A DNA stretch of 39,652 nt, taken from NCBI GenBank assembly GCA_964503335.1, contig CAZCZZ010000034.1, forward strand, positions 1 to 39,652, given 5' to 3'. Below the pieces are notes generated by a model that saw only the letters and a program-made list of their open reading frames with translations, was not told the DNA's origin and ran no database searches. Both the position numbers and the translations under genes were made by a program. Of the stretch, positions 16,629 to 23,267 are shown in pieces (position 1 is the first letter of the stretch; the number at the start of each line of letters is the position of its first letter). The stretch is from CAZCZZ01 sp964503335. Lineage in GTDB: Bacteria; Verrucomicrobiota; Kiritimatiellia; CAIVKH01.

Positions 16629-17318
16629 ATGCGCTTCACCTTGGTAGCCCTACTCCTGCTGGTCGCCTCCGTTGCGTACTCCGGTGAAGCCGTCGTGCGT
16701 TCGTGGATCAGCGCGAGCGGCTCGGTCATCGAAGCGGAATTTGTGAGCCTGCAACTGGACACGGTCGTGCTCCGACAGCCTGACGGAAAGATGATCCGCA
16801 TCGCGATGAACAGGCTCAGCAGCGCCGACCAGATCTGGGTCCAGGCCAATCGCGCAGGTGCCAAGCCACAGGTTCCGGAAGTCAAGGAAGAGACTCCCCT
16901 CGAGAAACTGATCGGTGACGAGTTGATCAACGCGGGCAAGGACAAGGTGGCGGTCGCTGGCCTCACCCACAAGCGTCTGGGCCTCTACTTTTCGGCCCAC
17001 TGGTGCCCGCCCTGCCGCCAATTTACGCCCGTACTGGTGGACACCTACAACAAGATGAAGGCGGAGAACAAGGACTTCGAAATCATATTCGTCAGCCGCG
17101 ACCACGATAAGCAGTCGATGCTGGGCTATATGGACGAAGCGCAGATGCCTTGGCTCGCGGTACCGTTCAACGGAAGCCGACGCGACAAGCTCTCTGAGAC
17201 TTTCGGTGTCAGCGGCATTCCCAAACTCGTCATCATCGACGGCGAGGGGAAGATCGTATCCACCGATGCACGCGGCGAAGTGACATCGCTCGGCGTCAAA
17301 GCTTACGACACGTGGTGA
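16629..17318 (+). CDS. Secreted SHD1-domain thioredoxin-like (nucleoredoxin-type) protein
   Basis: 229 residues with a signal peptide (1-19). An SLA1-homology (SHD1) domain at about 24-75 has SWISASGSVIEAEFVSL and the typical L-SxADQIWV ending. A thioredoxin-fold domain (about 105-225) has the active site WCPPC (125-129), a cis-proline loop GIPKLVIID, and a nucleoredoxin-like insert. It is probably a periplasmic disulfide reductase or tryparedoxin-like protein; SHD1 domains of this kind are characteristic of PVC bacteria. It follows the CopD-like gene by 62 nt on the same strand, so a link to cytochrome c or copper maturation is possible but not shown. Confidence 0.85.
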   Translation: MRFTLVALLLLVASVAYSGEAVVRSWISASGSVIEAEFVSLQLDTVVLRQPDGKMIRIAMNRLSSADQIWVQANRAGAKPQVPEVKEETPLEKLIGDELINAGKDKVAVAGLTHKRLGLYFSAHWCPPCRQFTPVLVDTYNKMKAENKDFEIIFVSRDHDKQSMLGYMDEAQMPWLAVPFNGSRRDKLSETFGVSGIPKLVIIDGEGKIVSTDARGEVTSLGVKAYDTW

Positions 17319-17333
17319 TCCCTCACTGGCAGA

Positions 17334-17353
17334 GCGGGCACTCCGCTGCCCGC
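17334..17353. terminator. Hairpin between convergent genes
   Basis: GCGGGCA-CTCCGC-TGCCCGC, a perfect 7-bp stem with a 6-nt loop. It lies 15 nt after the SHD1-thioredoxin stop and 28 nt from the xthA stop, so it could serve both. No T-tract on either side. Confidence 0.55.
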
Positions 17354-17381
17354 CGCAGACGCCACGGGGTGCCGTCCTCGC

Positions 17382-18155
17382 CTATTCGCAGAAATCCGCA
17401 ACGAGGAAGGTATGGTCTGACGGTCGCACCCCAAGACGCGGTTTCAAGTCGATCCATGCCTTCGTGCTGCGCGCAGCAAGTTCCGGCGTCGCGAGGATGT
17501 AGTCGATTCTCCAGCCTTCCGGTCGCTCCACATTGAACACGGTGCGGTAGTCGAAGAACGTGTAGTGCCCCGCTTCCGGATGATGCTTCCGGAATACATC
17601 CTCGAAACCCCAAGCCTTGCAGGCCGCGAAGGACCTCCGGACGTCTGCGTGATAGCAGACGTGGTTCTCCTGCTTCTCTGGGTTGTGCACATCGATGGGT
17701 TCCGCCGCGACGTTCAAGTCACCGGTCCAGATGACCCGGTCCGCGGGCTTCACATGCTGGTCGAGGTAGCGCCCCGCCCGCTTGAACCAGTCCAGTTTGT
17801 ACCGGAACATCTCATGCTCGATGTCGCGACCTTGCGGGACGTAGGTGTTGATGACATGCAGCTCGCCGAATCGCACGTGAGCCAATCGCGCCTCGTCAGC
17901 GGGTCCCTCATCCCTCAAGCCGAACCTCACGTCGTCAGGCTTGGCGCGCGACAACACCGCCACCCCGTTGTACGCCTTCATGCCGCGAAACGAAGGATGG
18001 TAACCGGCATCGACGAAGGCCTGCGCCGGAAACAGCTCATCCACCACCTTCGTCTCCTGCAGGCAGAGCATATCCGGCTGATGCTCCCGCAGCCACGTCG
18101 TCACCGTGTCGAGACGTGTCCGGACGGAGTTACAGTTGAAAGTTGCGAGGCGCAT
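17382..18155 (-). CDS. xthA: Exodeoxyribonuclease III (AP endonuclease)
   Basis: 257 residues, the normal size. Cuts at abasic sites and removes 3' blocking groups in base-excision repair. Motifs: MRLATFNCNSVR, the metal ligand E34 in LQETK, WTGDLNVA, and the C-terminal catalytic SDHTFLVADF. The ATG at 18155 gives the canonical start MRLATFN; a TTG two codons upstream is possible. No strong SD. It is separated from the upstream vapC by 21 nt on the same strand, so read-through from the toxin-antitoxin promoter is possible. Confidence 0.96.
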   Translation of the reverse strand: MRLATFNCNSVRTRLDTVTTWLREHQPDMLCLQETKVVDELFPAQAFVDAGYHPSFRGMKAYNGVAVLSRAKPDDVRFGLRDEGPADEARLAHVRFGELHVINTYVPQGRDIEHEMFRYKLDWFKRAGRYLDQHVKPADRVIWTGDLNVAAEPIDVHNPEKQENHVCYHADVRRSFAACKAWGFEDVFRKHHPEAGHYTFFDYRTVFNVERPEGWRIDYILATPELAARSTKAWIDLKPRLGVRPSDHTFLVADFCE

Positions 18156-18176
18156 GAACAAATCGATATTGAGAGA

Positions 18177-18623
18177 CTAAGGGCGGTACTCCTGCACCTG
18201 AATCCCCGCGATCTTTGCGGCCTGTTTCATTCTTTCGTCGGTTGTGGCAATGGCAGAGCAGTTCAGCAACTTTGCCGTCGCAAGGTGAATTCCATCCAGA
18301 GTTCTTAAAACGACGGACGGTCGCTGACGACCGCAATTCTCGACGATCTGTGTCGCCCGGGCCAGAACATCCGCGCCGACCGGAAAGAGCTGAAAGTGTC
18401 CAAGTCGAACGTCGTTTCGAAAATCTAAAAGCAGCTTACCAGCGCCCCCAGACTTGAGATGACCTCTCGACTCTTTCTGTCGAAAAGCACAGGTCAATTC
18501 GAGATCAAGCAAGGCACTGGACACGTGGTCATCGTCTGAATCAGCTATGAATCTTGACCAGTGGCTCGAATCAGGTTCCGAAGCATAGAGCTTCACCGCA
18601 CAGGACGTATCCCAATAGATCAC
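18177..18623 (-). CDS. vapC: PIN-domain toxin (VapC family)
   Basis: 148 residues, one PIN domain. Mg-dependent RNase. Acidic residues fit the active site: D5 (MIYWDTS), E42 (LLDLEL), an aspartate in LRTLDGIHLATA, and one in ATTDERM. It overlaps the antitoxin stop by ATGA (18620-18623), so the pair is translationally coupled. VapC toxins cleave tRNA or rRNA; the target here is unknown. It reads toward xthA. Confidence 0.9.
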   Translation of the reverse strand: MIYWDTSCAVKLYASEPDSSHWSRFIADSDDDHVSSALLDLELTCAFRQKESRGHLKSGGAGKLLLDFRNDVRLGHFQLFPVGADVLARATQIVENCGRQRPSVVLRTLDGIHLATAKLLNCSAIATTDERMKQAAKIAGIQVQEYRP

Positions 18624-18865
18624 ACGCGATCACTCCTGATGTCGTCGAGAATGTCGGCCGAATCGTGAACCCCTATGGAATACTTGGCTCGCGCCTCCTT
18701 CAACTCGCGAACCCAAGCCGCCCGCTGCGCGCGTTTATCGATAGAAATAGGACAGAGCCGGGCCTTGGGCTTGCCATGCACGGTGATGATGACTTCCTCA
18801 CCCTTTGAAGCCATCTCAACAAGCGCGCTGAACTTTGCCTTACCTTCGCGAAGCGTCGTTATCAT
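18620..18865 (-). CDS. vapB: Phd/YefM-type antitoxin of VapC
   Basis: 81 residues. The N-terminal Phd-like DNA-binding fold has LREGKAKFSALVEMASKGEEVIITVHGKPKARL, the typical Phd/YefM sequence. The C-terminus (about 45-81) should wrap the toxin. It neutralises the PIN toxin and represses the operon. The ATG at 18865 directly abuts a perfect palindrome and a good promoter, and no SD exists, so the mRNA is probably leaderless (see promoter entry). Confidence 0.9.
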   Translation of the reverse strand: MITTLREGKAKFSALVEMASKGEEVIITVHGKPKARLCPISIDKRAQRAAWVRELKEARAKYSIGVHDSADILDDIRSDRV

Positions 18866-18899
18866 GTGACTACAATAGTCACACTTTGGCGCAAGTCAA
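18866..18899 (-). promoter_or_regulatory. Promoter and palindromic operator of vapBC, probably leaderless
   Basis: -35 TTGACT (complement of 18894-18899), 16-nt spacer, -10 TATTGT (complement of 18872-18877). The perfect palindrome GTGACTA-N3-TAGTCAC (18866-18882) covers the -10. The predicted transcription start falls on the A of the antitoxin ATG, so there would be no 5' untranslated region. Bound antitoxin would block polymerase directly. Confidence 0.65.
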
Positions 18900-18956
18900 A
18901 CTCATCCAGCTCGGTAGGGACGTCATCGTCGGCGTGACGTCCGGCGATTCCGATGT

Positions 18957-19274
18957 TTACACCGACTTCTTGAAGAGCCGCTTCTTCGGGGGCGGGTTCT
19001 CGATGACATTCTTCAGCTGGTCCACCTGCGTGCGCAGCGCGTCGATGGATGTCGAGAGTACACGAACGGTATCCGCAAGGACGACGTGCTGCTTCGCGAG
19101 ATCGGGGAGATGGCGGAAGAGGGTCACATAGTCGTCGGCCACCTCGTCACCTGCGAACAGGATCTTGTAGTTCGGCAGGCCGCGCGGATCGATTACATCG
19201 GCCGGCGTGGCGTAATAGACCTCTTTGTTTCCGGACAGGCGACGGCAGACATCCAACAGCAGTTTAGCATCCAT
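18957..19274 (-). CDS. Hypothetical protein, 105 aa
   Basis: I do not recognise this protein. It starts at the ATG at 19274 with a strong GGAGG 8 nt upstream (MDAKLLLDVCRRLSGNKEVYY). A stretch PADVIDPRGLPNYKILFAGD follows, then a helical, probably coiled-coil C-terminal part (about 70-95) and a basic, proline-containing tail (PPPKKRLFKKSV). Soluble, no signal peptide. The reading frame could extend to 19421, but the strong SD decides for 19274 and the extension would cross the hairpin at 19317-19367. It sits downstream of the queuosine-salvage-like gene on the same strand. Confidence 0.7.
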   Translation of the reverse strand: MDAKLLLDVCRRLSGNKEVYYATPADVIDPRGLPNYKILFAGDEVADDYVTLFRHLPDLAKQHVVLADTVRVLSTSIDALRTQVDQLKNVIENPPPKKRLFKKSV

Positions 19275-19316
19275 GACACATTCCTCCGCCGGGAAGCGTA
19301 GGCTGAAGGCTTGTCG

Positions 19317-19367
19317 CAATCCCGCCTGTTCTGGCCAGAAATGTGTAAACAGGAGGTAACGGGATTG
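19317..19367 (-). terminator. 51-nt nested perfect inverted repeat after the queuosine-salvage-like gene
   Basis: CAATCCCG (19317-19324) pairs with CGGGATTG (19360-19367), and CCTGTT (19325-19330) with AACAGG (19348-19353). This leaves a 6-nt bulge (aggtaa) on one side and an inner palindrome CTGGCCAG (19331-19338). On the minus strand it begins 1 nt after the stop of the gene at 19369-20325. No U-tract follows. It could be a terminator, an mRNA 3'-end stabiliser or a dispersed palindrome. Confidence 0.5.
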
Positions 19368-19368
19368 T

Positions 19369-20325
19369 TCAGTAGTCGGTGGTGCGGAGCACGGGCTGGA
19401 ATAGCCTGGTTGCACGGACACAGATGTCGCGCACCGGGCATTCGGGACACTTCGGCTCGGTCATCTCCGGGCAACGCGTGCGGTTCATGAAGAAGAAATA
19501 GTCGATCGCAGCAACAGATGCCCCCGACTTCTCGACCAATTGCGCAATCGCGTCGAAGACCGCCAGACGGATGACCCGTTCCTCTTCCCGCGACACGAGC
19601 ACGCGGGCTTCAAGCCTTGCAAGCAAGCCCGCGTCCTTGATCGACACCAGACCGGTGCGCAGCGCGCTGCGCTGGAGGTGATAATCGATGATGGGGCGAT
19701 AGGAATCCGGGTCGGTGACACGAAGAAAGTGCTCAGGACGGTTCTCAAGGATCACTGCCAGAAGCTGGAGCTTCTTCTGGAACGTATCCTCGCAATAGCC
19801 GGGCACCTGACCGGCCCGACGGAGGAACGCTTCAAGGGATCGCGGTGCGGCGTTGGCCTCGGCGACAAGCTCGACAGGCGATGTTCTCCCGGAAACGAAC
19901 CACGAGGCATAGGCGTGAATGATCCGGAGATTCGCATCCCACATCGGGAGCGGATTCGTCCCCGTATCGTCGGTAAACAGCCGCTCCAGGTCGGCATCGC
20001 CAGCTTGCGCGAGCCGGGCCGGTTCGAACCATGTGGGATCCGTCAACCAGCGACGTGTCGCCGCCCGCCAGATGTAATCGGAGCCCTTGTAGGCCACACC
20101 GTCCAGCGTGGCGATCATCGGGCGGTCGTAGCGATCTCCGGCAAGATGCCAGAAACCGAACTGGTGGGCGGTGCAGAAGAAGAAGTAGTCGATCACCCCG
20201 GGCTGTCCGCGCGACGGGAAGAGGACGCCCTCCTGGACGCCGCAGAAGTCGAATGCCTTCACGGACTGGTTCGACTGGAAGAAGTCCGCGAATCGTTCGA
20301 TCTGTTCTGGCTCGACCCGCACCAT
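19369..20325 (-). CDS. Queuosine-salvage (DUF2419 / QNG1) family-like protein with C-terminal Fe-S motif
   Basis: 318 residues from the ATG at 20325; a longer start at 20397 is possible, and neither has a clear SD. Comparison by eye with human QNG1 shows the same order of segments: hydrophobic F-x-F-W (HQFGFW), then a GxxYKGSDYIW helix start, a conserved FQKKLQLLAVIL segment (FYKRAQILVAD in QNG1), and IIDYHLQ with D214 at the position of QNG1's ADYRLP aspartate. The family hydrolyses queuosine 5'-phosphate to queuine. Unlike QNG1, the C-terminus has C285-x7-C293-x2-C296-x5-C302, close to the endonuclease III [4Fe-4S] loop. The HhH-glycosylase-like fold and Fe-S loop fit, but the activity is inferred. 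Confidence 0.6.
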   Translation of the reverse strand: MVRVEPEQIERFADFFQSNQSVKAFDFCGVQEGVLFPSRGQPGVIDYFFFCTAHQFGFWHLAGDRYDRPMIATLDGVAYKGSDYIWRAATRRWLTDPTWFEPARLAQAGDADLERLFTDDTGTNPLPMWDANLRIIHAYASWFVSGRTSPVELVAEANAAPRSLEAFLRRAGQVPGYCEDTFQKKLQLLAVILENRPEHFLRVTDPDSYRPIIDYHLQRSALRTGLVSIKDAGLLARLEARVLVSREEERVIRLAVFDAIAQLVEKSGASVAAIDYFFFMNRTRCPEMTEPKCPECPVRDICVRATRLFQPVLRTTDY

Positions 20326-20434
20326 GCCCGCATTGTCACTGCCCGCCCGCGGGTGGGCAAGGCCCAAGCCGTCTCTGCTTGATTTATGTGCTCGCATGGT
20401 GTTGCGTATCGCCCGCCATGACGAGGAGCACCAC

Positions 20435-21472
20435 GTGATTTGGATCTGGATCGGATTCATCGCATTCATATTGTCGATGCTCGCCCTCGACCTCGGCGTC
20501 TTCCACCGGAAGGCGCACGTTGTCTCGATGCGCGAGGCCTTGAAGTGGTCCGCCGTCTGGATGACCCTCAGCCTCTGCTTCTCCGTCTTCGTCTACTTTG
20601 CCTACGAGAACCACTGGGTCGGTTTGGGCTCGGTGGTCGATGCGGCAGACGGTCATGTGAATGACGGCAAGACGGCCGCCGTGAAGTACCTGACCGGCTA
20701 CATCGTGGAGCAGTCGCTCAGCATCGATAACGTCTTTGTCATCGCCATGATCCTGGGCTTCATGAAGGTTCCCCCGATTTACCAGCATCGCGTTTTATTC
20801 TGGGGCGTGCTGGGAGCCGTGGTGATGCGCGGGGCGATGATCGCACTGGGCGCCGCGCTGATCTCGACGTTCCATTGGGTGCTGTACCTCTTCGGCGTCT
20901 TCCTCCTGGTCACCGGCATCAAGATGCTTTTCACGAAGGCCGAGGAGATTGATCCCGGTGCAAATCCCGTGCTCCGCCTCGTGCACCGACTCGTACCCAT
21001 CACCTCCAACTTCCACGACCAGCGTTTTATCGTACGGGCCGGCGTTACCGGAATCGGCCCTGATCCGGCAGTCGACAAGGCCCCCAAGGGGACGCTGTTC
21101 ATCACGCCCCTCGCGGTGGCGTTGATCCTTGTGGAGACGGCCGACTTGATTTTCGCAGTCGACTCCATCCCGGCGATTTTCGCGATCACCGTCGATCCGT
21201 TCCTGGTCTTTTCCAGCAATATCTTCGCGATCCTGGGCCTCCGATCGCTCTATTTCGCCCTGGCAGGCATGCTGGATATGTTCAAGTACCTGAAGGTTTC
21301 GCTATCGCTCGTGCTCATCCTGATTGGCGTGAAGATGCTTTTCGCAAAGCAGCTCAAGGCAATGGTCGGCGAGAACTTCAACATCTACCTGCTCGCCACG
21401 ATCTTCTTCATCCTGGCGTCGGGCGTCGTCGTGTCGTGGATCGAAGACCGGAAGCACGCGCAGAAGCCGTAG
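20435..21472 (+). CDS. TerC/Alx-family membrane protein
   Basis: 345 residues, about eight or nine membrane helices. Family motifs are EQSLSIDNVFVIAMIL, with acidic residues in a membrane helix, and ETADLIFAVDSIPAIFAIT; both are conserved in TerC and the manganese exporter Alx. A soluble loop of about 50 residues separates the two halves (about 175-225). Probable role: export or homeostasis of Mn or other metals, or tellurite resistance. GTG at 20435 is chosen because GAGGAG lies 6 nt upstream; it gives the normal N-terminus (VIWIWIGFIAFI). No riboswitch-like leader is evident. Confidence 0.85.
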   Translation: MIWIWIGFIAFILSMLALDLGVFHRKAHVVSMREALKWSAVWMTLSLCFSVFVYFAYENHWVGLGSVVDAADGHVNDGKTAAVKYLTGYIVEQSLSIDNVFVIAMILGFMKVPPIYQHRVLFWGVLGAVVMRGAMIALGAALISTFHWVLYLFGVFLLVTGIKMLFTKAEEIDPGANPVLRLVHRLVPITSNFHDQRFIVRAGVTGIGPDPAVDKAPKGTLFITPLAVALILVETADLIFAVDSIPAIFAITVDPFLVFSSNIFAILGLRSLYFALAGMLDMFKYLKVSLSLVLILIGVKMLFAKQLKAMVGENFNIYLLATIFFILASGVVVSWIEDRKHAQKP

Positions 21473-21479
21473 CGTAGCG

Positions 21480-22568
21480 CTACCGCATCAGGATCTTGCG
21501 GTTCATCGGCTGGATACCGCCAAGGGTGCGGCGGAGTTCCGCCGGGTTGGACGCAAATTTAAGTCCCTCTTCCTCGGAAATCTTGCCGGCCGCAATCATC
21601 GCGCGAATCGCCTGGTTGAAACTTTGCATGCCGTCCAACTCACCAGCCTCAATGGCATCCGGCAGCACTTCCAGCTTGTTCTGTTCAAGGGCGTGCTTGA
21701 TGACAGCCGTGTTCAACATGACTTCCACCGCCGGCAGGACGCCGCCTTCCTGCCCGCGGATGAGGCGCTGGCAGATGACGGCCTGAAGCGTGCTGGCGAG
21801 CACGAGTCGCGCATTCTCGCCCTCGTCGTTGGGCAGCAGTTCGAGCATGCGGGGAATCGATACCGGCGCAGTCGCCGCATGCAAGGTCGTGAGCACAAGG
21901 TGTCCCGTCTCGGCGGCGGAAAGCGCCGTCTTCAAACTCTTCGGATCGCGCATTTCGCCAATCACGATGACGTCCGGATCCTGCCGCAGCACATGCTTCA
22001 ACGCCTGGTCGAAGCTGTCGGTATCGATCCCCACCTCGCGTTGCGTGATGACCGACATGCGGTCGGTGAAGAGGTACTCGACCGGGTCTTCGACGGTTAC
22101 AATGCGCCGCCGCGAACGCAGGTTGATGCACTCGACGATCGCTGCAAGCGTTGTCGACTTGCCACTGCCCGTGGTCCCCGAGATGATGATGATCCCGCGT
22201 CGCGCCGATGCAATCTGTTCCAACACCTTCGGCAGGTGGAGTTGCTCAAACGTGGGAATCTCGGTCTTGACATTCCGCAAGGACAGGACGGGGACCCCTT
22301 GGGCCATATAGGCGTTCACCCGGAAGCGACCTACGCCAACCACGGCATACGCGAAATCCGCCTCGTGCTGCGCCTTATACTGCTCCACCAGATGCGGTGG
22401 CAGTATGCGCAGTATCGCCTCCATAAGCGCATGGGGTGGAACCGTTTCCGCCGTGCTCTCCACCAAAGTCCGGTTGATCCGCAGGAACGGGCGATGCCCC
22501 GATTTCAGGTGGATGTCCGACGCCCCGTGGGCGACAGCGTTCATCAGGATTTGATCGAGATCAAACAT
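21480..22568 (-). CDS. pilT: PilT/PilU-family type IV pilus retraction ATPase
   Basis: 362 residues, the normal length. Hexameric cytoplasmic ATPase that depolymerises type IV pili. N-terminal PAS-like domain (about 1-100), Walker A GTTGSGKST (131-139), Asp box near 159-167, Walker B DVIVIGEMRD (199-208), His box AAETGHLVLTTLH (218-230). The PilT C-terminal motif AIRNLIRE is replaced by VIKHALEQ, and the tail NPAELRRTLGG resembles PilU, so it may be a PilU-type or chaperoned retraction motor. No pilus operon adjoins; its stop lies 8 nt from the convergent terC stop. The start ATG at 22568 gives MFDLDQILMNAV. Confidence 0.93.
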   Translation of the reverse strand: MFDLDQILMNAVAHGASDIHLKSGHRPFLRINRTLVESTAETVPPHALMEAILRILPPHLVEQYKAQHEADFAYAVVGVGRFRVNAYMAQGVPVLSLRNVKTEIPTFEQLHLPKVLEQIASARRGIIIISGTTGSGKSTTLAAIVECINLRSRRRIVTVEDPVEYLFTDRMSVITQREVGIDTDSFDQALKHVLRQDPDVIVIGEMRDPKSLKTALSAAETGHLVLTTLHAATAPVSIPRMLELLPNDEGENARLVLASTLQAVICQRLIRGQEGGVLPAVEVMLNTAVIKHALEQNKLEVLPDAIEAGELDGMQSFNQAIRAMIAAGKISEEEGLKFASNPAELRRTLGGIQPMNRKILMR

Positions 22569-22646
22569 CAGCTCCCAGAGAGAGCTTACCTCATGCCAAG
22601 ATAATTGAACAACTGCATCGACAGGCTGAACACGTTTCCTAATGTA

Positions 22647-22674
22647 TTGACGCAGTCCATCGACTAGCTACGCT
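22647..22674 (+). promoter_or_regulatory. Promoter of the AbiEi-like gene, near-leaderless
   Basis: TTGACG (22647-22652), 16-nt spacer, TACGCT (22669-22674). The predicted start (about 22681) is within a few nt of the ATG at 22683, and no SD is present. Confidence 0.4.
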
Positions 22675-22682
22675 GTCAGTTC

Positions 22683-23258
22683 ATGAGCCGATCCTCAAAA
22701 GAGAACCTGAAATGCCTCACCGAGGTGGCTGCGCTGCAGAAATCCTTTTTTACAGCGCGTCAGGCCATCGAAGCCGGGTATGTGGACGCTGTTCATGGCT
22801 ATCATGTCACGCAAGGTAACTGGGAGCGCCACGGCCGTGGCGTCTATCGTCTCGCGAGTCTCCCCCGACCGGACTGGATCGAACCCATTGTAGCCTACTT
22901 CTGGTCGAGAGACCGCGATGATCGCCCTCAAGCCACAATATCTCACGAAACCGCAGCCGCGATTCACGGTATACTTCCTAGAACGGACACCGTTAGCGTG
23001 ATCGTTCCGCCAGATTTTAGGAAATCTACAGAGACGCCTGCCTTTATCCGGCTTCATAAGGCAGTCCTGTCCTCTGACGAGACGGAAAACGGCCCTGGAC
23101 TCAGGGTAACCTCACTCCGGAGAACCCTCGAGGATATCAAGGATCATCCTGATTACGAACGACTTATGCATGAAGCGAGAGCTCGACCTGACTTCTACGC
23201 CACGGCGGCCACGGATCATGTTGCTTACGACCGGGTCATCAACATGGGCGAGGATTGA
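22683..23258 (+). CDS. AbiEi-like antitoxin-domain protein, no partner toxin
   Basis: 191 residues. The N-terminal winged-helix region (about 10-60: ALQKSFFTARQAIEAGYVDAVHGYHVTQGNWERHGRGVYRL read in order) is the antitoxin-type DNA-binding domain of AbiEi. A C-terminal part (about 80-160) has ISHETAAAIHGI, RLHKAVL and VTSLRRTLEDI as in AbiEi antitoxins. AbiEi normally represses and neutralises an adjacent AbiEii nucleotidyltransferase toxin (type IV). Here the next gene (stop at 23268) is on the opposite strand and unrelated, and the upstream gene is pilT, so the antitoxin is solitary. It is moderately less GC-rich in places than its neighbours, which would fit acquired DNA. Confidence 0.75.
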   Translation: MSRSSKENLKCLTEVAALQKSFFTARQAIEAGYVDAVHGYHVTQGNWERHGRGVYRLASLPRPDWIEPIVAYFWSRDRDDRPQATISHETAAAIHGILPRTDTVSVIVPPDFRKSTETPAFIRLHKAVLSSDETENGPGLRVTSLRRTLEDIKDHPDYERLMHEARARPDFYATAATDHVAYDRVINMGED

Positions 23259-23267
23259 CCGAAACGG

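Noticed and set aside
21474..21483. 10-bp palindrome GTAGCGCTAC between terC and pilT
   Set aside because: Too short and without a T-tract to call a terminator or operator.
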